64,000 bases of DNA. Origin: Dendrophyllia cribrosa. Taxonomy: Eukaryota; Cnidaria; Anthozoa; Scleractinia; Dendrophylliidae. The notes beneath the pieces are model-generated. The model was not told the DNA's origin. It did not search any database and was given only the letters and a program-made list of their open reading frames with translations. The translations under genes and the position numbers were made by a program. The stretch covers positions 16,385,959 through 16,449,958 of the forward strand of contig JAJLRJ010000014.1 of the NCBI GenBank assembly GCA_024195265.1, in the 5' to 3' direction. This document shows, piece by piece, positions 1 through 10,976 of this stretch. Within the stretch, counting starts at the first letter, position 1. Each line of letters begins with the position of its first letter.

Positions 1-135
1 AACTTACAACAAAAGATATCACTACGAGGCTTAGGGGAATGATATAAGGGATTTATATGGTTTAAATTCCCCTAAGCCTAATTGCAGCGATGTCTTTTGT
101 TTCTGATAGTTGAATTTTAATATATCGAAATTGGG
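1..135. mobile_element. Fold-back element remnant, truncated by the window edge
   Basis: Two arms (CGAGGCTTAGGGGAAT near 25-40 and ATTCCCCTAAGCC near 67-79) face each other. The right end TTTAATATATCGAAATT matches the terminus of the fold-back at 14236-14388. It lies in a CMTR1 intron; 136-496 shows nothing recognisable. Confidence 0.55.
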
Positions 136-496
136 CTATGGAGCAATGTTTTTTTCCCAGTCACTAATACAGTAGCTAATACATTTAGTTTTCAACCAAG
201 CCCTTCAACTGAACAACAAGGTTTTTGTAACATCCTTTCCTTTGGCTTAAATATGATATTTTTAAAAATAAATGTAAAACCTTAAAATTTTTCATCAAAA
301 TTAAAAGATTGGGATAATGATTCTGTGTGTGGCTAGTGGCAGGATGCAGGCAAAAATAGCGGTGGGATATGAAAAAGTTTATTTTGAAATCTTCGTGTGA
401 CATTCTTTTCATGTGCACTAGAGAATGAGAGCTTTATTTGCAATATATGGTCACCCAAGATGAAGGACATAATCATTACACTGCAGGGTACCATAC

Positions 497-3031
497 CTTG
501 CTTTTGAGGACCTCTGCCAGAACATCTTCACTACAGAACTGTGTTTCATTGTCAATTATTAACTTTTTCTGAAAACATGAAAACAGAATATAATGCTTAA
601 CACTTATACTCACATGTATAAGTGTTAAGGTTATTGGCATCCAGTCTCTAGAATGAATAACAATTGCTCACAATTGACAAAATATTATCCATGACTGAAA
701 TCTGTTCTGACTATTGAGTCTTTGGTTGAAATCGTGCGGTGTGACCGACCATTTAAATAAAAGCTCTTTTAACCCATTCACACCTGAGGATTTTTACGTT
801 TTTGAGTGATTTTCTGCATACACACGCCCCATAGGATTTCGTGACTGCACCATTGAAAGTGCTGCTGTTCTAAAACACTGAAGGCTCGAGTTTACTGGAA
901 ACGTCATTGTGACGATCTCATTTTGCTTGCTTGATTTGCAATAAAGGGTCCAATATGAATTATCTACGATTTTTGGTAAGTTCACAGCCATTTTTCATCT
1001 TTAGTAGCTGCCTGGTGAGCATCATTAAGCTTGGAGGTAGTTCAGAGTCCACTTCTCAATGAAGCGAGTTAGTTGTTGTACTTCGTTTGCGAATTTGGCT
1101 CGTTGCTCGTTGAACTGGAAAAATGGCCGCCTGGAAACGAAGCAGCTTTGGGAATCGACTCTGGATGAATTTCTCGACCTACTGCGGCATATTTTGGAAG
1201 TTGCGACCACAGGAGAACACAACAAGCGCGAAATTTCAGCGGTGGGTCGGAGTGGCTGTGGACTTAGTATAAATATGAAATGTGTGCGGAAAGAAACGAA
1301 CGCTGTCAAAATTCTTGGCCATTTCCCAGCATGCAGTGCGGTGGTGATATTGAAAATTGAGGCAAGGTCAGTATGCATTAGAACGAGAGGCTAGAGCTCG
1401 GCCCGAGCAACGAATAAGAGCAAAAAAATTCACTGCTAAGCTAGGACTAGGACTGAATTTTGCTGTGAATGTTGATTTTTGGGTTTGCCATGATGATTTG
1501 AATAAAAAAAACTAAAGGCAAAAACGTGATTTTTGTTGTTTTTCTATGACGTTAAAAACGGTAATTTTTGTTATTGTCCAAATTCAAACGCTGATATTCT
1601 GCAAAAATCGCTGACTTTTTTGTGTTTATTGGGTATCTCAATTTGAAAGACTTTCTAGTTAATGCTCACAACTGCTAGTTAAGGCAATGTTCGCACGATT
1701 GAGAAAGTTACAATTTTTTAAAGCAGTGGAGTCTTGTACGGGCGGTTACGGGCGGTTCAGGTGTCAATGGGTTAATAATTAATAGTACTTTCCTATTACA
1801 CTGACGCATTTGTTTTTCAGTATTGCACAAATTCAAAACAAAACTCAGGGTTTTTCATGAAGACTGAATGTGGCCGCACTTGTCTTGAGGGGTAAAAAGG
1901 TTAATGTAGAGAGATCACCTGGCCAATTCTGATCCAGTCCTCCATCTCTTCTTTGGTTGGAGGGGGTTTGGGACAAGAAGGAATGCAATCTCTGAGCTCC
2001 TTTATCACCACCTGAAAAAATCCAAGAAAATAATAAAATAATTAAGGGAGCAGGGATGCATAGTGATGAGAGCACTCGCCTCCCACCAATGTGGCCTGGT
2101 TTTTAACACTGGAGGCGACGCCATATGTGGGTTGAGTTTGTTGTTGGCTCTAATGTCCTTGCTCCGATGTTTTTTTTCCAGGTACTCCGGGTTTTCCTCC
2201 CTCGACCGAACAAAATAGAACAACTGCCCGGTGCTAGATTGTTCCTTATCCTGGAGAATCAATAAGAACTGATAACGATGAAAAGAAAAAAAGCAGTGAG
2301 CAAAGTTTATAAACTAATTTTGTTACAAATGAATTCAAAGTCGCATACAAAATTCCAATCAAGCCCCCCTCTCCCTACCAAACAAAAAAAACAAACAAAC
2401 AAAGGACAGATTTTCAAAAGTGACCTAAACAGGTGCATACAGTCTGGGCATCTACAATTCAATCATAGGTAAAGCCTAAATGTACTGTACGTACCTCTTC
2501 TTCTTCTTCCCATGTGAAATCTCTATCATCAAAGCCTTCAACTCTAAAGCCAAGACCACGCCTTCCACGTTGCTGAGATGCTTCAATGATGTCTGCTCTT
2601 CCCTGCCCATATCTTCCTAGACCTCCTCCTTGCTCATAACCCATGCTTTCCTGAAGCAAAGGAAAAATAAATACATGTTAAGACATCCAAATGGATAAAA
2701 AAAATTCATTTCAGATGACTGTTGGTTGATTGTTAGTTGACCATGTGCTGATAAGTTGGCCAGTGGAGGACTGAAGCATTTCAACATACTGTATCAGAAA
2801 AAATATTGGATTCTTAGTACATGACTGTATGTTTTACTATAAACCCTGCGCTTTCATTCCTGACAGTGAACAAGTGCAAAATCCAAACAAAGTCTCTAAA
2901 TAAATCAGGTTAGTTTTAAAATATTGAAGAAATAAGCTACATGTATGAGCATCTTAAGAAAGACAATCCACAGGTTTTTAAGATAGAACAACCTTGTACA
3001 AGATAAACAGCACCACAGGAAAGTACTGCTC

Positions 3032-3062
<31 letters not shown>

Positions 3063-6000
3063 TAAATTTAGTTCATTTTATGAAGTCCCAATGCTCTTAC
3101 AGTAACCTAATATACAACCTAAAAAAATCCTACAAGAAGAAAACTATAGACTATACACAGGGCACTCCTTCACTTAAAAGGTCACACCTTAAATTAGGGT
3201 TTCATCCAGTTTACATACATGTTGAATAAACTTCAATTCCAATGAAAGTAAAATTAACAGTACCACAGGAACGTCATGCTCACTAGCTTTCAAAATGGTC
3301 ACGCTTTAGGATTTCATCCACAGATTGAAAAGTTTAAATTACCTTGTACAGCATAATAAACAGTACCACAGGAAAGTACTTCTCAGTAGCTTTCATTTGA
3401 ATGGTCACACTTTAGGATTTCATCCACAGATTTAAAAGTTAAAACCACCTTGTACAGCATAATAAACAGCACCACAGGAATGTACTGCTTGCTAGCTATC
3501 AATTTTTGGTCATGCTTTAGGATTTCATCCATAGATGCAATGGTTTAAACTTTGTTGCATGACTCAAGAAAACAAAAAGAGCGTACCATTTGTCTTTGAG
3601 CAAAGTCACTATATGTCGACTCTGGTTGAGATTCATTGTTTTGAATTTTAAGCATTTCATCTTTGATGTCGGGTCCTTGTTTTTCGTCCATTGAAAAATG
3701 TGTTTGTCCCAGGCCAGACTTGCCGAGACCTTCTCCTTCCTTATAACCCATTTTTTCCTGAAAGAAAAAAATATTAAGAAATTATTAAAACAGCAGGTAA
3801 CCTGTAAGTTATAGGCGCTTAGAATAATGATCAATGGTAGTTATTCAGAGGTAGCCGGCGAGCGAGATCTTGAGTTAGGGAAGGGGAAGAAGCACTCCTT
3901 CCTCCCTCCCCCACCTCCTGTTTCAGAGCCTGCAAGCTTGCTTGCAGGCACATTCCGAGGTTTTGTTTAACCTGCTACTGTGGATGTCTTTATGCTAGCA
4001 GGCATACATGTAAAAAATAAGTTGACCAATCAATGGGATGCATAGAAGGAGACCCCAGGGGGGAGAAGTATTCAGGTAAAAAAGTAACGGGGAAGTGCAA
4101 TTGAATCTAAAAACTCTGAAAACCAAAAAAGTCCCTTAAGGTATTTGCCCAGGGTATAATTGCCCTCTCAGAATATCTTCCAAAAATGTCTCAGTAAGCA
4201 TCCTGATGTCTAATTTCAAAATCCAAAATTTCAGGTCAATATCTTAAATCGTTCAGAAGATATGGACATTCAAAATTTGGCCTTTTAACCACTTTTGAGC
4301 ATTCTGATTGGTTTAATTAGGTCACATGACCCTTTGGCGGGACATTCAAAATATAGTTTTTCAAGTGTTTCTGTACCAGAACTGAGTTGTGCTAGCAAAT
4401 TCAAACGAAAAGCAACTGATTTTGAGGATTGAAAACATTCTTTTAATATAATTTTGATCTGTCAAGTCAACAGTTGAGGGAGTTTGACAGCTGTCAATCA
4501 TAGGGAATTACCAAATAAGTAAATCACAAAAACGCATTTTTCTCATTTGGATTTTAATATTTTTCGATTCTGTTTTCAGCAATGCATTTCAACAGCCAAT
4601 TGGCACAATCATGTGGTAGGGAACTTGAGTTGCATTAATGTATGAAAAGTTATGGGAAAATTTGGTTAAAAAAATATAAATCAATGTTTTTCTCGGTAAA
4701 TTTTGCTTACAATAATGCAACTCAAGTTCCCTACCACATGATTGTGCCATTATTGGCTGTTGAAACGCATTACTGAAAACGGAATCGAAAAATGTTAAAA
4801 TCCGAATGAGAAAAACGCGTTTTTGTGATTTACTTCTTTGGTAATTCCCTATGATTGACAGCTGTCAAACTCCCTCAACTGTTGACTTGACAGATCAAAA
4901 TTATATTAAAAGAATGTTTTCAATCCTCAAAATCAGTTGCTTTTCGTTTGAATTTGCTAGCACAACTCAGTTCTGGTACAGAAACACTTGAAAAACTATA
5001 TTTTGAATGTCCCGCCAAAGGGTCATGTGACCTAATTCAACCAATCAGAATGCTCAAAAGGCCAAATTTTGAATGTTCATATCTTCTTAACGATTTAAGA
5101 TATTGACCTGAAATTTTGGATTTTGAAATAAGACATCAGGATGCTTACTGAGACATTTTTGGGAGGTATTCAGAGACGACAAATATACCCTGGGCAAGTA
5201 CCTTAAGCCAAATTTAAGACCCTCCGAAAAATTGTGATGGACAAAAAATCCCATGCACTTTTCCTGGTATTTGAAAAGATCCACAGCAGATCATTTTTAA
5301 GATCATCGCTTTACAAATACATATAAAATGTCTGTCTTCATTTGTGCATGTAAACATCTGTTACAATAATGTTTTACATTACATCACGTAGTTGTCATTA
5401 TTACACTGTCCTAGGAATTATTTCTAAAATGAACACTGTAAAAGTTCTCTGATGCCTTTTAAAAATTATAAAAGCCAGAAACAAATATGACAAGTGAAGA
5501 ACTACCTGTCTAAGGAATTGGCATCTCTAAGGCGGAATGGCATGTGGCATGCCCACAAGATGAGATTCTACATGGAACCTTTTTATGAGTTCAATTCACC
5601 CCTGTCTCTTTTATACTTGTATATAATTGCATGTTTATTTTCCCAATGGGTCATGTACACTTACCATTTGTTTCTTGACAACATCACTGTACACTGGTTT
5701 GTGGTCATATTGAAGGAAGCTGGCATAAGAAGGAGAAGAAAGCGCATCATCAGAATCACTGCTTGAAAGTCCTGAATAAAATAAAATAAATATGATAGTG
5801 AAGGTCAGTGATGGTCATACATTGTAATCAATGCAAAGAAGTTTTAAGCTGGCTACAACACTATTATTGTTTATGATCTTTCATAAGGTTTAAAAACTCG
5901 AGAGTCAGACACAGTCAGGTATTTTTACACCTGATAAAACATGTGCTGCAATTTTTTGAATGTGCTCCTACGGAGTTCAAACAATTGCACTTTTTTGCAA

Positions 6001-7061
6001 CTTTTAATAAAATATAAAGCAGTTCTGGGACACTAGTCATGAAAGATTGTGCCATGTACATTGTACATGTAACATACCCTGCAATAGACAAAGCTGTGTG
6101 AGACAAGTTGCTAGAATGACTTTGTTTTCTTATTATGCTTGTCTATTTACACTTAAATAATATTATTGTTATTCAATGGAACATTACCTTCCCCCAATGT
6201 TTTAATCACCAACTCCTAAAGAGATCCTTTCAAAACAAGTGGAAATTATTTTCAATCAAATTTCAGATCTATACAAACTCTTATAGAACACTTTGGTTAC
6301 CAGTCTGCATTCTTTGTGGGTTACACCAATCTTCAGCATGGGTTTTAAAAGCCTATATGGCCAACTGGTGTACAGTATTGCAGTCTGGGTTATCCCAGCA
6401 TGTTTTTTTATTGATTGAATAATTCTTTAAAGCTGATTTGGACAGCACAACTTTTGCCTACAACTATCGTATGCAACCTGCTTATGCCATACATACAACA
6501 CGAATCGTGTCGTCTAAATCAGCCTACAACTCGCTCGATCATAACTGTTTCGGCAACACGACAAAAAGTTGTAGGATTTTGAAACGTGTTTAAAACCCTA
6601 TGACAATTGTAGCCACATACATTATAATTATGATGCGAGTTGTATACAATTTTTGCCTGATGCAAGCAGAACGCACTACAGGAAATTGCATGCGACAAAG
6701 TTGTGCCATCTAAATCAGCCTTTAGGTTTCATACAACTTTGCTGCTTGGCGTAGATTTTAAAAAGCCTTTTACTTACTATAATATCGGATTGGGATTCAC
6801 ACAGAATACAAACTGGTTTGATTACCTGCGTCCACAGCAGGAAAGATGGGCCAACCACAACACATAATTCACCTCATTTTACCTACTTGCAAAGCCAGCC
6901 ATGTAGGTTTAATAAACGGGAGACAAAACAGACAGCTGCGCGCAGCGTGTCCATTTTGATGCACGTGTAGAGAGATACTCACTTTTTTCAACTTTAATTC
7001 TCTTCTCCTTAATATCTTGAGTTAAGCCACCAATTTTACGTTTCCTTGTGTGAGACATCAT
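497..7061 (-). CDS. CMTR1: Cap-specific mRNA 2'-O-methyltransferase 1, N-terminal part (exons 1-6; continues past the left edge)
   Basis: Six exons with GT-AG borders and consistent phases: 6983-7061, 5665-5771, 3587-3757, 2495-2650, 1919-2011, 497-568 (226 codons). Two in-frame ATGs are adjacent; 7061 is the first. The start is basic (TRKRK, then KEKRIKVEK), which suits nuclear import. Residues 122 to about 165 form a G-patch (MGYEQGGGLGRYGQG, RRGLGF). Exon 5 (EEMEDWIRIGQ) and exon 6 (KKLIIDNETQFCSED) match the stretch before the RrmJ/FtsJ methyltransferase fold in the CMTR1 family. That catalytic domain is not in the window. The family methylates the 2'-O of the first transcribed nucleotide of capped mRNA in the nucleus; the G-patch is known to bind the helicase DHX15. 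Odd point: exon 3 repeats the first half of the G-patch. Identification is from remembered family similarity and is strong. Confidence 0.88.
773..1771. mobile_element. piggyBac-type non-autonomous element (999 bp)
   Basis: TTAA at 769-772 and 1772-1775 flanks ends CCCATTCACACCTGA and TCAGGTGTCAATGGG, inverted repeats with one mismatch. TTAA targets and CCC/GGG ends are the piggyBac signature. The small ORFs inside (for example 1025-1394) overlap on both strands and resemble nothing known. It fills most of the CMTR1 intron between exons 5 and 6. Confidence 0.72.
2495..2650 (-). CDS. CMTR1: CMTR1 exon 4: complete G-patch
   Basis: The exon is 52 codons, phase 0-0. It contains the full glycine pattern of a G-patch (GGGLGRYGQG then RGRRGLGF) followed by an acidic EEEEE end. 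The donor is GTACGT and the acceptor CAG. Confidence 0.88.
2980..3550 (-). repeat. Type A array (about 106-bp unit), reverse orientation, in a CMTR1 intron
   Basis: Several diverged units share GGATTTCATCCACAGA, ACCTTGTACAGCATAATAAA and AGTACCACAGGAAAGTACT. A TAA microsatellite (3032-3061) interrupts it. The array ends about 36 bp from the donor side of exon 3. Confidence 0.85.
3032..3063. repeat. (TAA)n microsatellite
   Basis: About ten uninterrupted TAA units lie within the type A array. Confidence 0.9.
3587..3757 (-). CDS. CMTR1: CMTR1 exon 3: extra partial G-patch
   Basis: The exon is 57 codons, symmetric (phase 0-0), between AG at 3758-3759 and GT at 3585-3586. It opens with EKMGYKEGEGLGKSGLGQ, the first half of a G-patch, then departs into an acidic/polar stretch. 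It closes with YSDFAQRQM, resembling the YSDVVKKQM that ends exon 2. Exon 4 again opens with ESMGYEQGGGLGRYGQG. The pattern is what tandem exon duplication followed by divergence of one copy would leave. Confidence 0.85.
4140..5202. mobile_element. 1.06-kb fold-back element with arms of about 500 bp
   Basis: The left arm (4140 to about 4640) and right arm (about 4712-5202) are near-perfect inverted copies with a loop of about 70 bp. Ends are GGTATTTGCCCAGGGTATA and its complement, flanked by TTAA at 4136-4139 and 5203-5206. Each arm carries the palindrome TGACAGCTGTCA. No coding sequence is seen. It lies in the CMTR1 intron between exons 2 and 3, whose remaining sequence is featureless. Confidence 0.82.
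6430..6720. mobile_element. MITE with inverted ends GCTGATTT...AAATCAGC
   Basis: Ends read AGCTGATTTGGACAGCACAA and the complement of TTGTGCCATCTAAATCAGCC. TTTA flanks both sides (6426-6429 and 6721-6724). It lies in CMTR1 intron 1; the rest of 5772-6982 holds nothing recognisable. Confidence 0.65.
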
Positions 7062-7515
7062 CAAATGTTACTTTTACAATTCGCTTGCCGAGGCTCTTGT
7101 ACGCAGTATCAGCAGACTTGACAGGTAAAAAAGAAGCCGGAAGTTGGTCTTTCTATTCAAACCAAGCCAAATCAACCGCTCGGTTTGTTCAGCTTGGACG
7201 TGAAATTGGAAGACATCCTGTGGATAAACACTGTCCTGAGTTTCGTATCTCTTGTTTAATAGACAGCTTTAAAATGATGTTATTCTTCACACCACATTTT
7301 ATCACAACACGAAACCGACGAAACCGCCATTTTTCTTAGAAAACGCTCGAGGTGACCTGGATCCAAGTAAAATTATATAATACGTCATGTACGTCTTCCT
7401 GAAAGACGAAAATAGAGACAACAATGCATCACGGGTTGTGATTCGATGTTTTGACGGTTTGTGTTGATGTTGAGATTAAAATTCTTCGTTTTATTTGGCT
7501 AAAAGTTGATCGGAT
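7062..7515. promoter_or_regulatory. Head-to-head promoter region of CMTR1 and the C10orf143-like gene
   Basis: Only 454 bp separate the two start codons, so the 5' UTRs and both promoters must lie here. An ACCGCCATTTTT sequence near 7323-7334 fits a YY1-type element, common near starts of housekeeping genes. No TATA box stands out. Shared regulation is inferred from spacing only. Confidence 0.6.
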
Positions 7516-9999
7516 ATGGAGATCGAATATTCTGTGGACGCTGTCAAGCCTTGTAACTTCACGAGAAAGCGACAGGCTGTTTTAGAAAGTTGTGCTGAAC
7601 AAAGAATGAAGGTAAGCTAATTATTCTTTTAACATGTGCGTTGCTACGTTCAATTCGTTCATATTTCCGTGATTTTCTCTTTGTTGACCAGAAGTAGAAA
7701 ACTAAAAGATATGAAATTTTGGTCTGTTTAAATGGCAGGTAATCAATAAAAAGTTTTTTCTTCCTGGTAAATAAACTTATTAAGTTATAAATTTAATCAA
7801 GAGCATCCTACCAAATTAACGAGTCATTAACTCTTTGGAAGTTTCCTCTTCAATAGTCAAGCCTTCTTCTTAACACTCTGGCATCAAATACATTTAAAAC
7901 CAACTGTTATGTCCATGTTGTTATTGTGAACCAGTTCGTACTGTAGATTTTTATTTGTTTTAACTTTCAGAAGCGGCCCTGTCTAGAAAATACTTCTTGG
8001 CAGACAGAAAATAATTTCAATCTGGAAACAGAAAACAGATCGTCATGTTGCACTACACAGCCCGTTGCAGACGCACGTCACCCTTCTGTTTGTAACCAAC
8101 CTCTAAGAGATCCAAATTCAACAACAGTTAATGTTCACATAGACATAAACTGTAATATAGTGAATGAAGTAAATAATGTTCAAGAAATGGAAATTGCATA
8201 TGATTCAGCAAACGTTATACAAAGTCAAGAACAACTCCATCAGCCATCCTCTCCAGTAAGTGAATTGGTGTTTTCATGGCTAAATTATGCTGTTGTTGTG
8301 GCAATCCTTGTGGAGGCACGGTGGTCTAGTGGTTAGTGCGTCGGTCCGTGGTTCGAGCCTGGTCTCTGCCGTTGTGTTGTTTCCTAAGACAAGAACCAAA
8401 TCCATTGCAATGACCACTGTGTCATTTTTTTATTTTTAAGATGTGTGGACAGAAATGTATAAACTTCCTATCACCCTTTCTCCCTGGTCGGTTGGCAAGA
8501 AAAAAAAAACAACAAGAAAAGTATCAAATAGCTAATAGTTTGCACTCTGGAGATATTATCAAAACAAAGGGATTATGGTAAAAATGACAATGGGGGAATA
8601 AATAGAGGTTATTCAGTGCGACGTTGTGTAATACGGCTAAGTATTTTTACGAGTCAGTTTTTATTTTTTGAACCTTTTCGCTGAATAAATTGTTTATTAT
8701 ACCACTGTCACGGTAATCTTCTCCTAAAACTAAGTTTTTGGTTGTTTACCATTTACTAAAAATTTCCGGATTTTTGTTTGGAAAATTTCCATTCGGAACA
8801 AACGTGTTCCATTTACCTCCTTGTTCTAGACTCCTGTCAGTTATCATAATAGAGGCAGAATAGTTTTTGAGCGGGGCAACAGTAATTGTCAAACTTACCA
8901 TTGAGATATGCCTCACAGCTATACGTCATAAATTCTGTTATATCTACGGACATATAGCAACATTTCGCACATTCATATCCAAAACCTTCCACCATTTTGA
9001 GTGCAGCCACGTGAGTGACTGCGAACCTGGGACTGCGAAGCACTTGGCCGTGATAACAAACTCGTTAATCGCCAGAAACTGGTAAGAATATGTAAATGGT
9101 ACACAAATTTCCTGGAATTTCCATTTGGATTTTCAGAATGAAACAAAAACAGGACAACCTTTTCAGAGCTCCAGTTGATTCCAGAAAATTTCCACCGGGA
9201 AGAACCAAAACGGCCTGTTCCATTTATGTTCCAAATGGAATTTCCGGAAACTTTGTGTAAATGGTAAACAACCTTTGAAGCTGTTTTTCCCAGTGCGCGG
9301 TCAGAAGAGTGTAATAACGTGTCATATTTGCACTCTAGAATGCTATGTAGAATAATAAAACACTTTATTGAGTGAGCCGTAAGGAGAATAAATAAAAAAA
9401 ATTATTGTCATTTCCTTCGTACAGATTCCCGCATTGCTGACAGCAAATCATTCGTTGTTACCTTACTGCCCTCGTTGTTTGACAGGAGAATCGGTAGGTC
9501 AATAAACCCAAAGCATGAAAAAAATATAAGACGAGGTCTAGTAAGAATGATTGCCAGAACTGCAGTTTGATGCTGTGGCATCAAATTGGATGGCCAGGTT
9601 TGGGAAAAATTAAGAAAAAATGCATCAGTACCTTTACATTTTTTGAGGATCGTGAAGTGTAGTTCTATGATGGAAAAATTCCTGGTTAAAAGTTAGGGTA
9701 CTGATGATAAAACTTGTTATACCCCCTGTGCGTGAGAGTATTCAATAACAGGTTACCTTCCCACCAGCATTAGGGGACAAAATGGTTCTAATTTTGATGC
9801 AACTTAACCTGCATTTTTTGGGTAAAAGATGCAATGTTTTGTGACTGTGAGTCAAGTTTAAATGTACCATTAGCTTTGCAGACCGCAGTACACTACTTTT
9901 TAAAATTTCTTTCTCTACGTATTTGCAACTTTTTTTACTTACAAACTTTTTTATGTTTATTTACAGGGTCATATCAATCACCTCCAGCACTCAAGTTAA
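7516..9999 (+). CDS. C10orf143-like small protein with C-terminal CX2CX6HX2H motif (4 exons)
   Basis: Exons 7516-7611, 7971-8255, 9425-9493 and 9967-9999 join in phase 0 to give 160 residues ending at TAA. All donors (GTAAGC, GTAAGT, GTAGGT) and acceptors (CAG) are good. Residues 1-127 are polar, Asn/Gln-rich and unlikely to fold. Residues 141-157 read YCPRCLTGESGHINHLQ: C142, C145, H152 and H155 have zinc-knuckle spacing. The same Cys-Pro-Arg-Cys...Gly-Glu-Ser-Gly-His pattern ends vertebrate C10orf143, recalled from memory. No function is known to me. The start was chosen as the first ATG of an ORF beginning 454 bp from CMTR1's start. The gene model is well supported; the family name is less certain. 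Confidence 0.72.
8315..8470 (+). mobile_element. tRNA-derived SINE
   Basis: The A box TGGTCTAGTGG (8322-8332) and B box GGTTCGAGCCT (8350-8360) have pol III promoter spacing for a tRNA-derived head. They are followed by a TTGTTTCCTAAGACAAGAAC block similar to the conserved body of many invertebrate SINEs. It cannot be a functional tRNA because the acceptor stem does not close. Confidence 0.65.
8740..9273. mobile_element. TIR element carrying an exon-like fragment
   Basis: Inverted ends GGTTGTTTACCATTTAC (8740-8756) and the complement at 9257-9273, each followed by related TTTCCGGA sequence. The interior (about 8830-9080) is unlike the ends. On the minus strand it encodes MVEGFGYECAKCCYMSVDIT and TEFMTYSCEAYLNG, ending at a consensus donor GTAAGT. 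It sits in an intron of the C10orf143-like gene. Confidence 0.65.
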
Positions 10000-10061
10000 T
10001 AACATCCTAAGCCACTTTTCATTTCTTTTCTTGTACTTTCATAAGGTTAAGTCACACACGA

Positions 10062-10154
10062 ACCACAGGTGACCCACTCGGCCATAAAGAGTACCACAGG
10101 TAGCCCACTCGGCCATAAAGAGTACCACAGGTGGCCCACTCGGCCATAAAGAGT
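10062..10154. repeat. 31-bp tandem repeat, 3 copies
   Basis: The unit begins ACCACAGGTGGCCCACTCGG and ends CATAAAGAGT. A related two-copy version occurs at 34799-34865. Confidence 0.9.
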
Positions 10155-10446
10155 ATACGACCACATTTTCCACATTGGAAAACTTTTCTACTGCCATGTT
10201 AATATATGCATTTTTGAAGCTTTTTAACTTGTTTTGAAAATTATATAACTCATTCCCTTTTTAATGTATTATTTAAAATAATGTACAATTATGTCAAATT
10301 TTCATTATTTTAAAGTGGTTTATTAATGTGTACATAAAGAAAAGAAAACAGGGAAAATAATAAAAATAATATGAAAAAAATGAAGATGTGTGGTTCCAGA
10401 AAATATTCATACTTCCCCCATGGAAAGTCATTAGAAATTCTGAGCA

Positions 10447-10470
10447 GGGGGGGTGGGGGGGGGGGGGAGA
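10447..10470. repeat. Poly-G tract
   Basis: A G-run of about 24 with single interruptions. A further G-rich stretch (GGGTGGGGTGGGG) follows at 10526-10560. The rest of 10155-10976 holds only the RFX/CRE pair. Confidence 0.85.
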
Positions 10471-10617
10471 CCTCAAAAGCCAAAATTTTTAAAGGAAAGT
10501 ATGAAGCTAAATTGGAATTTCCAGAGGGGTGGGGTGGGGTGGGGGGTCCGTGGGTGGGGAGCTAAGCCAGGAGAATTTGAGTGAAAAATATATTTATATT
10601 CTTGAAGATGTAGTACA

Positions 10618-10656
10618 GTTGCCTGGCAACAGCACAACAAAGCTTGAATGACGTCA
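10618..10656. promoter_or_regulatory. RFX X-box-like palindrome next to a CRE
   Basis: GTTGCCTGGCAAC (10618-10630) is a near-consensus RFX half-site pair. TGACGTCA (10649-10656) is a full CREB/ATF site. No start codon or exon could be tied to them, so function is unproven. Confidence 0.35.
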
Positions 10657-10976
10657 GCATGAGCATGGTAAACAAAGATGGCTAAACGGTACGCGAACCA
10701 TTGAAAAGGACCTTTTACCAACGTTTTCAGTTTCAAAGAAGACAAATCATATGCACCCTCCCCCGTGCGGTTCTGCGAGACACGTATTTCTAGTTTTAAA
10801 AATGATTTAAATCTTGATTTTACTGTAACGTAACTGTAACTCCAAGGAAATGAAACTGAAACTGTATACTAAATCTCTTTATTGTGGCTTCTCCGGCAAA
10901 TCTTGGATATACCGTACCACCCAAAGCTGTAGGCTACAAGCTTTGGCTAACCCAAGCATTTGTCCAGTTCTTGTTA

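Noticed and set aside
1025..1394. ORFs of 111 and 117 residues on opposite strands
   Set aside because: They overlap inside a non-autonomous piggyBac-type element and match no known family.
8315..8400. Possible tRNA gene
   Set aside because: A and B boxes are present but the acceptor and anticodon stems do not close, and a SINE-like body follows.
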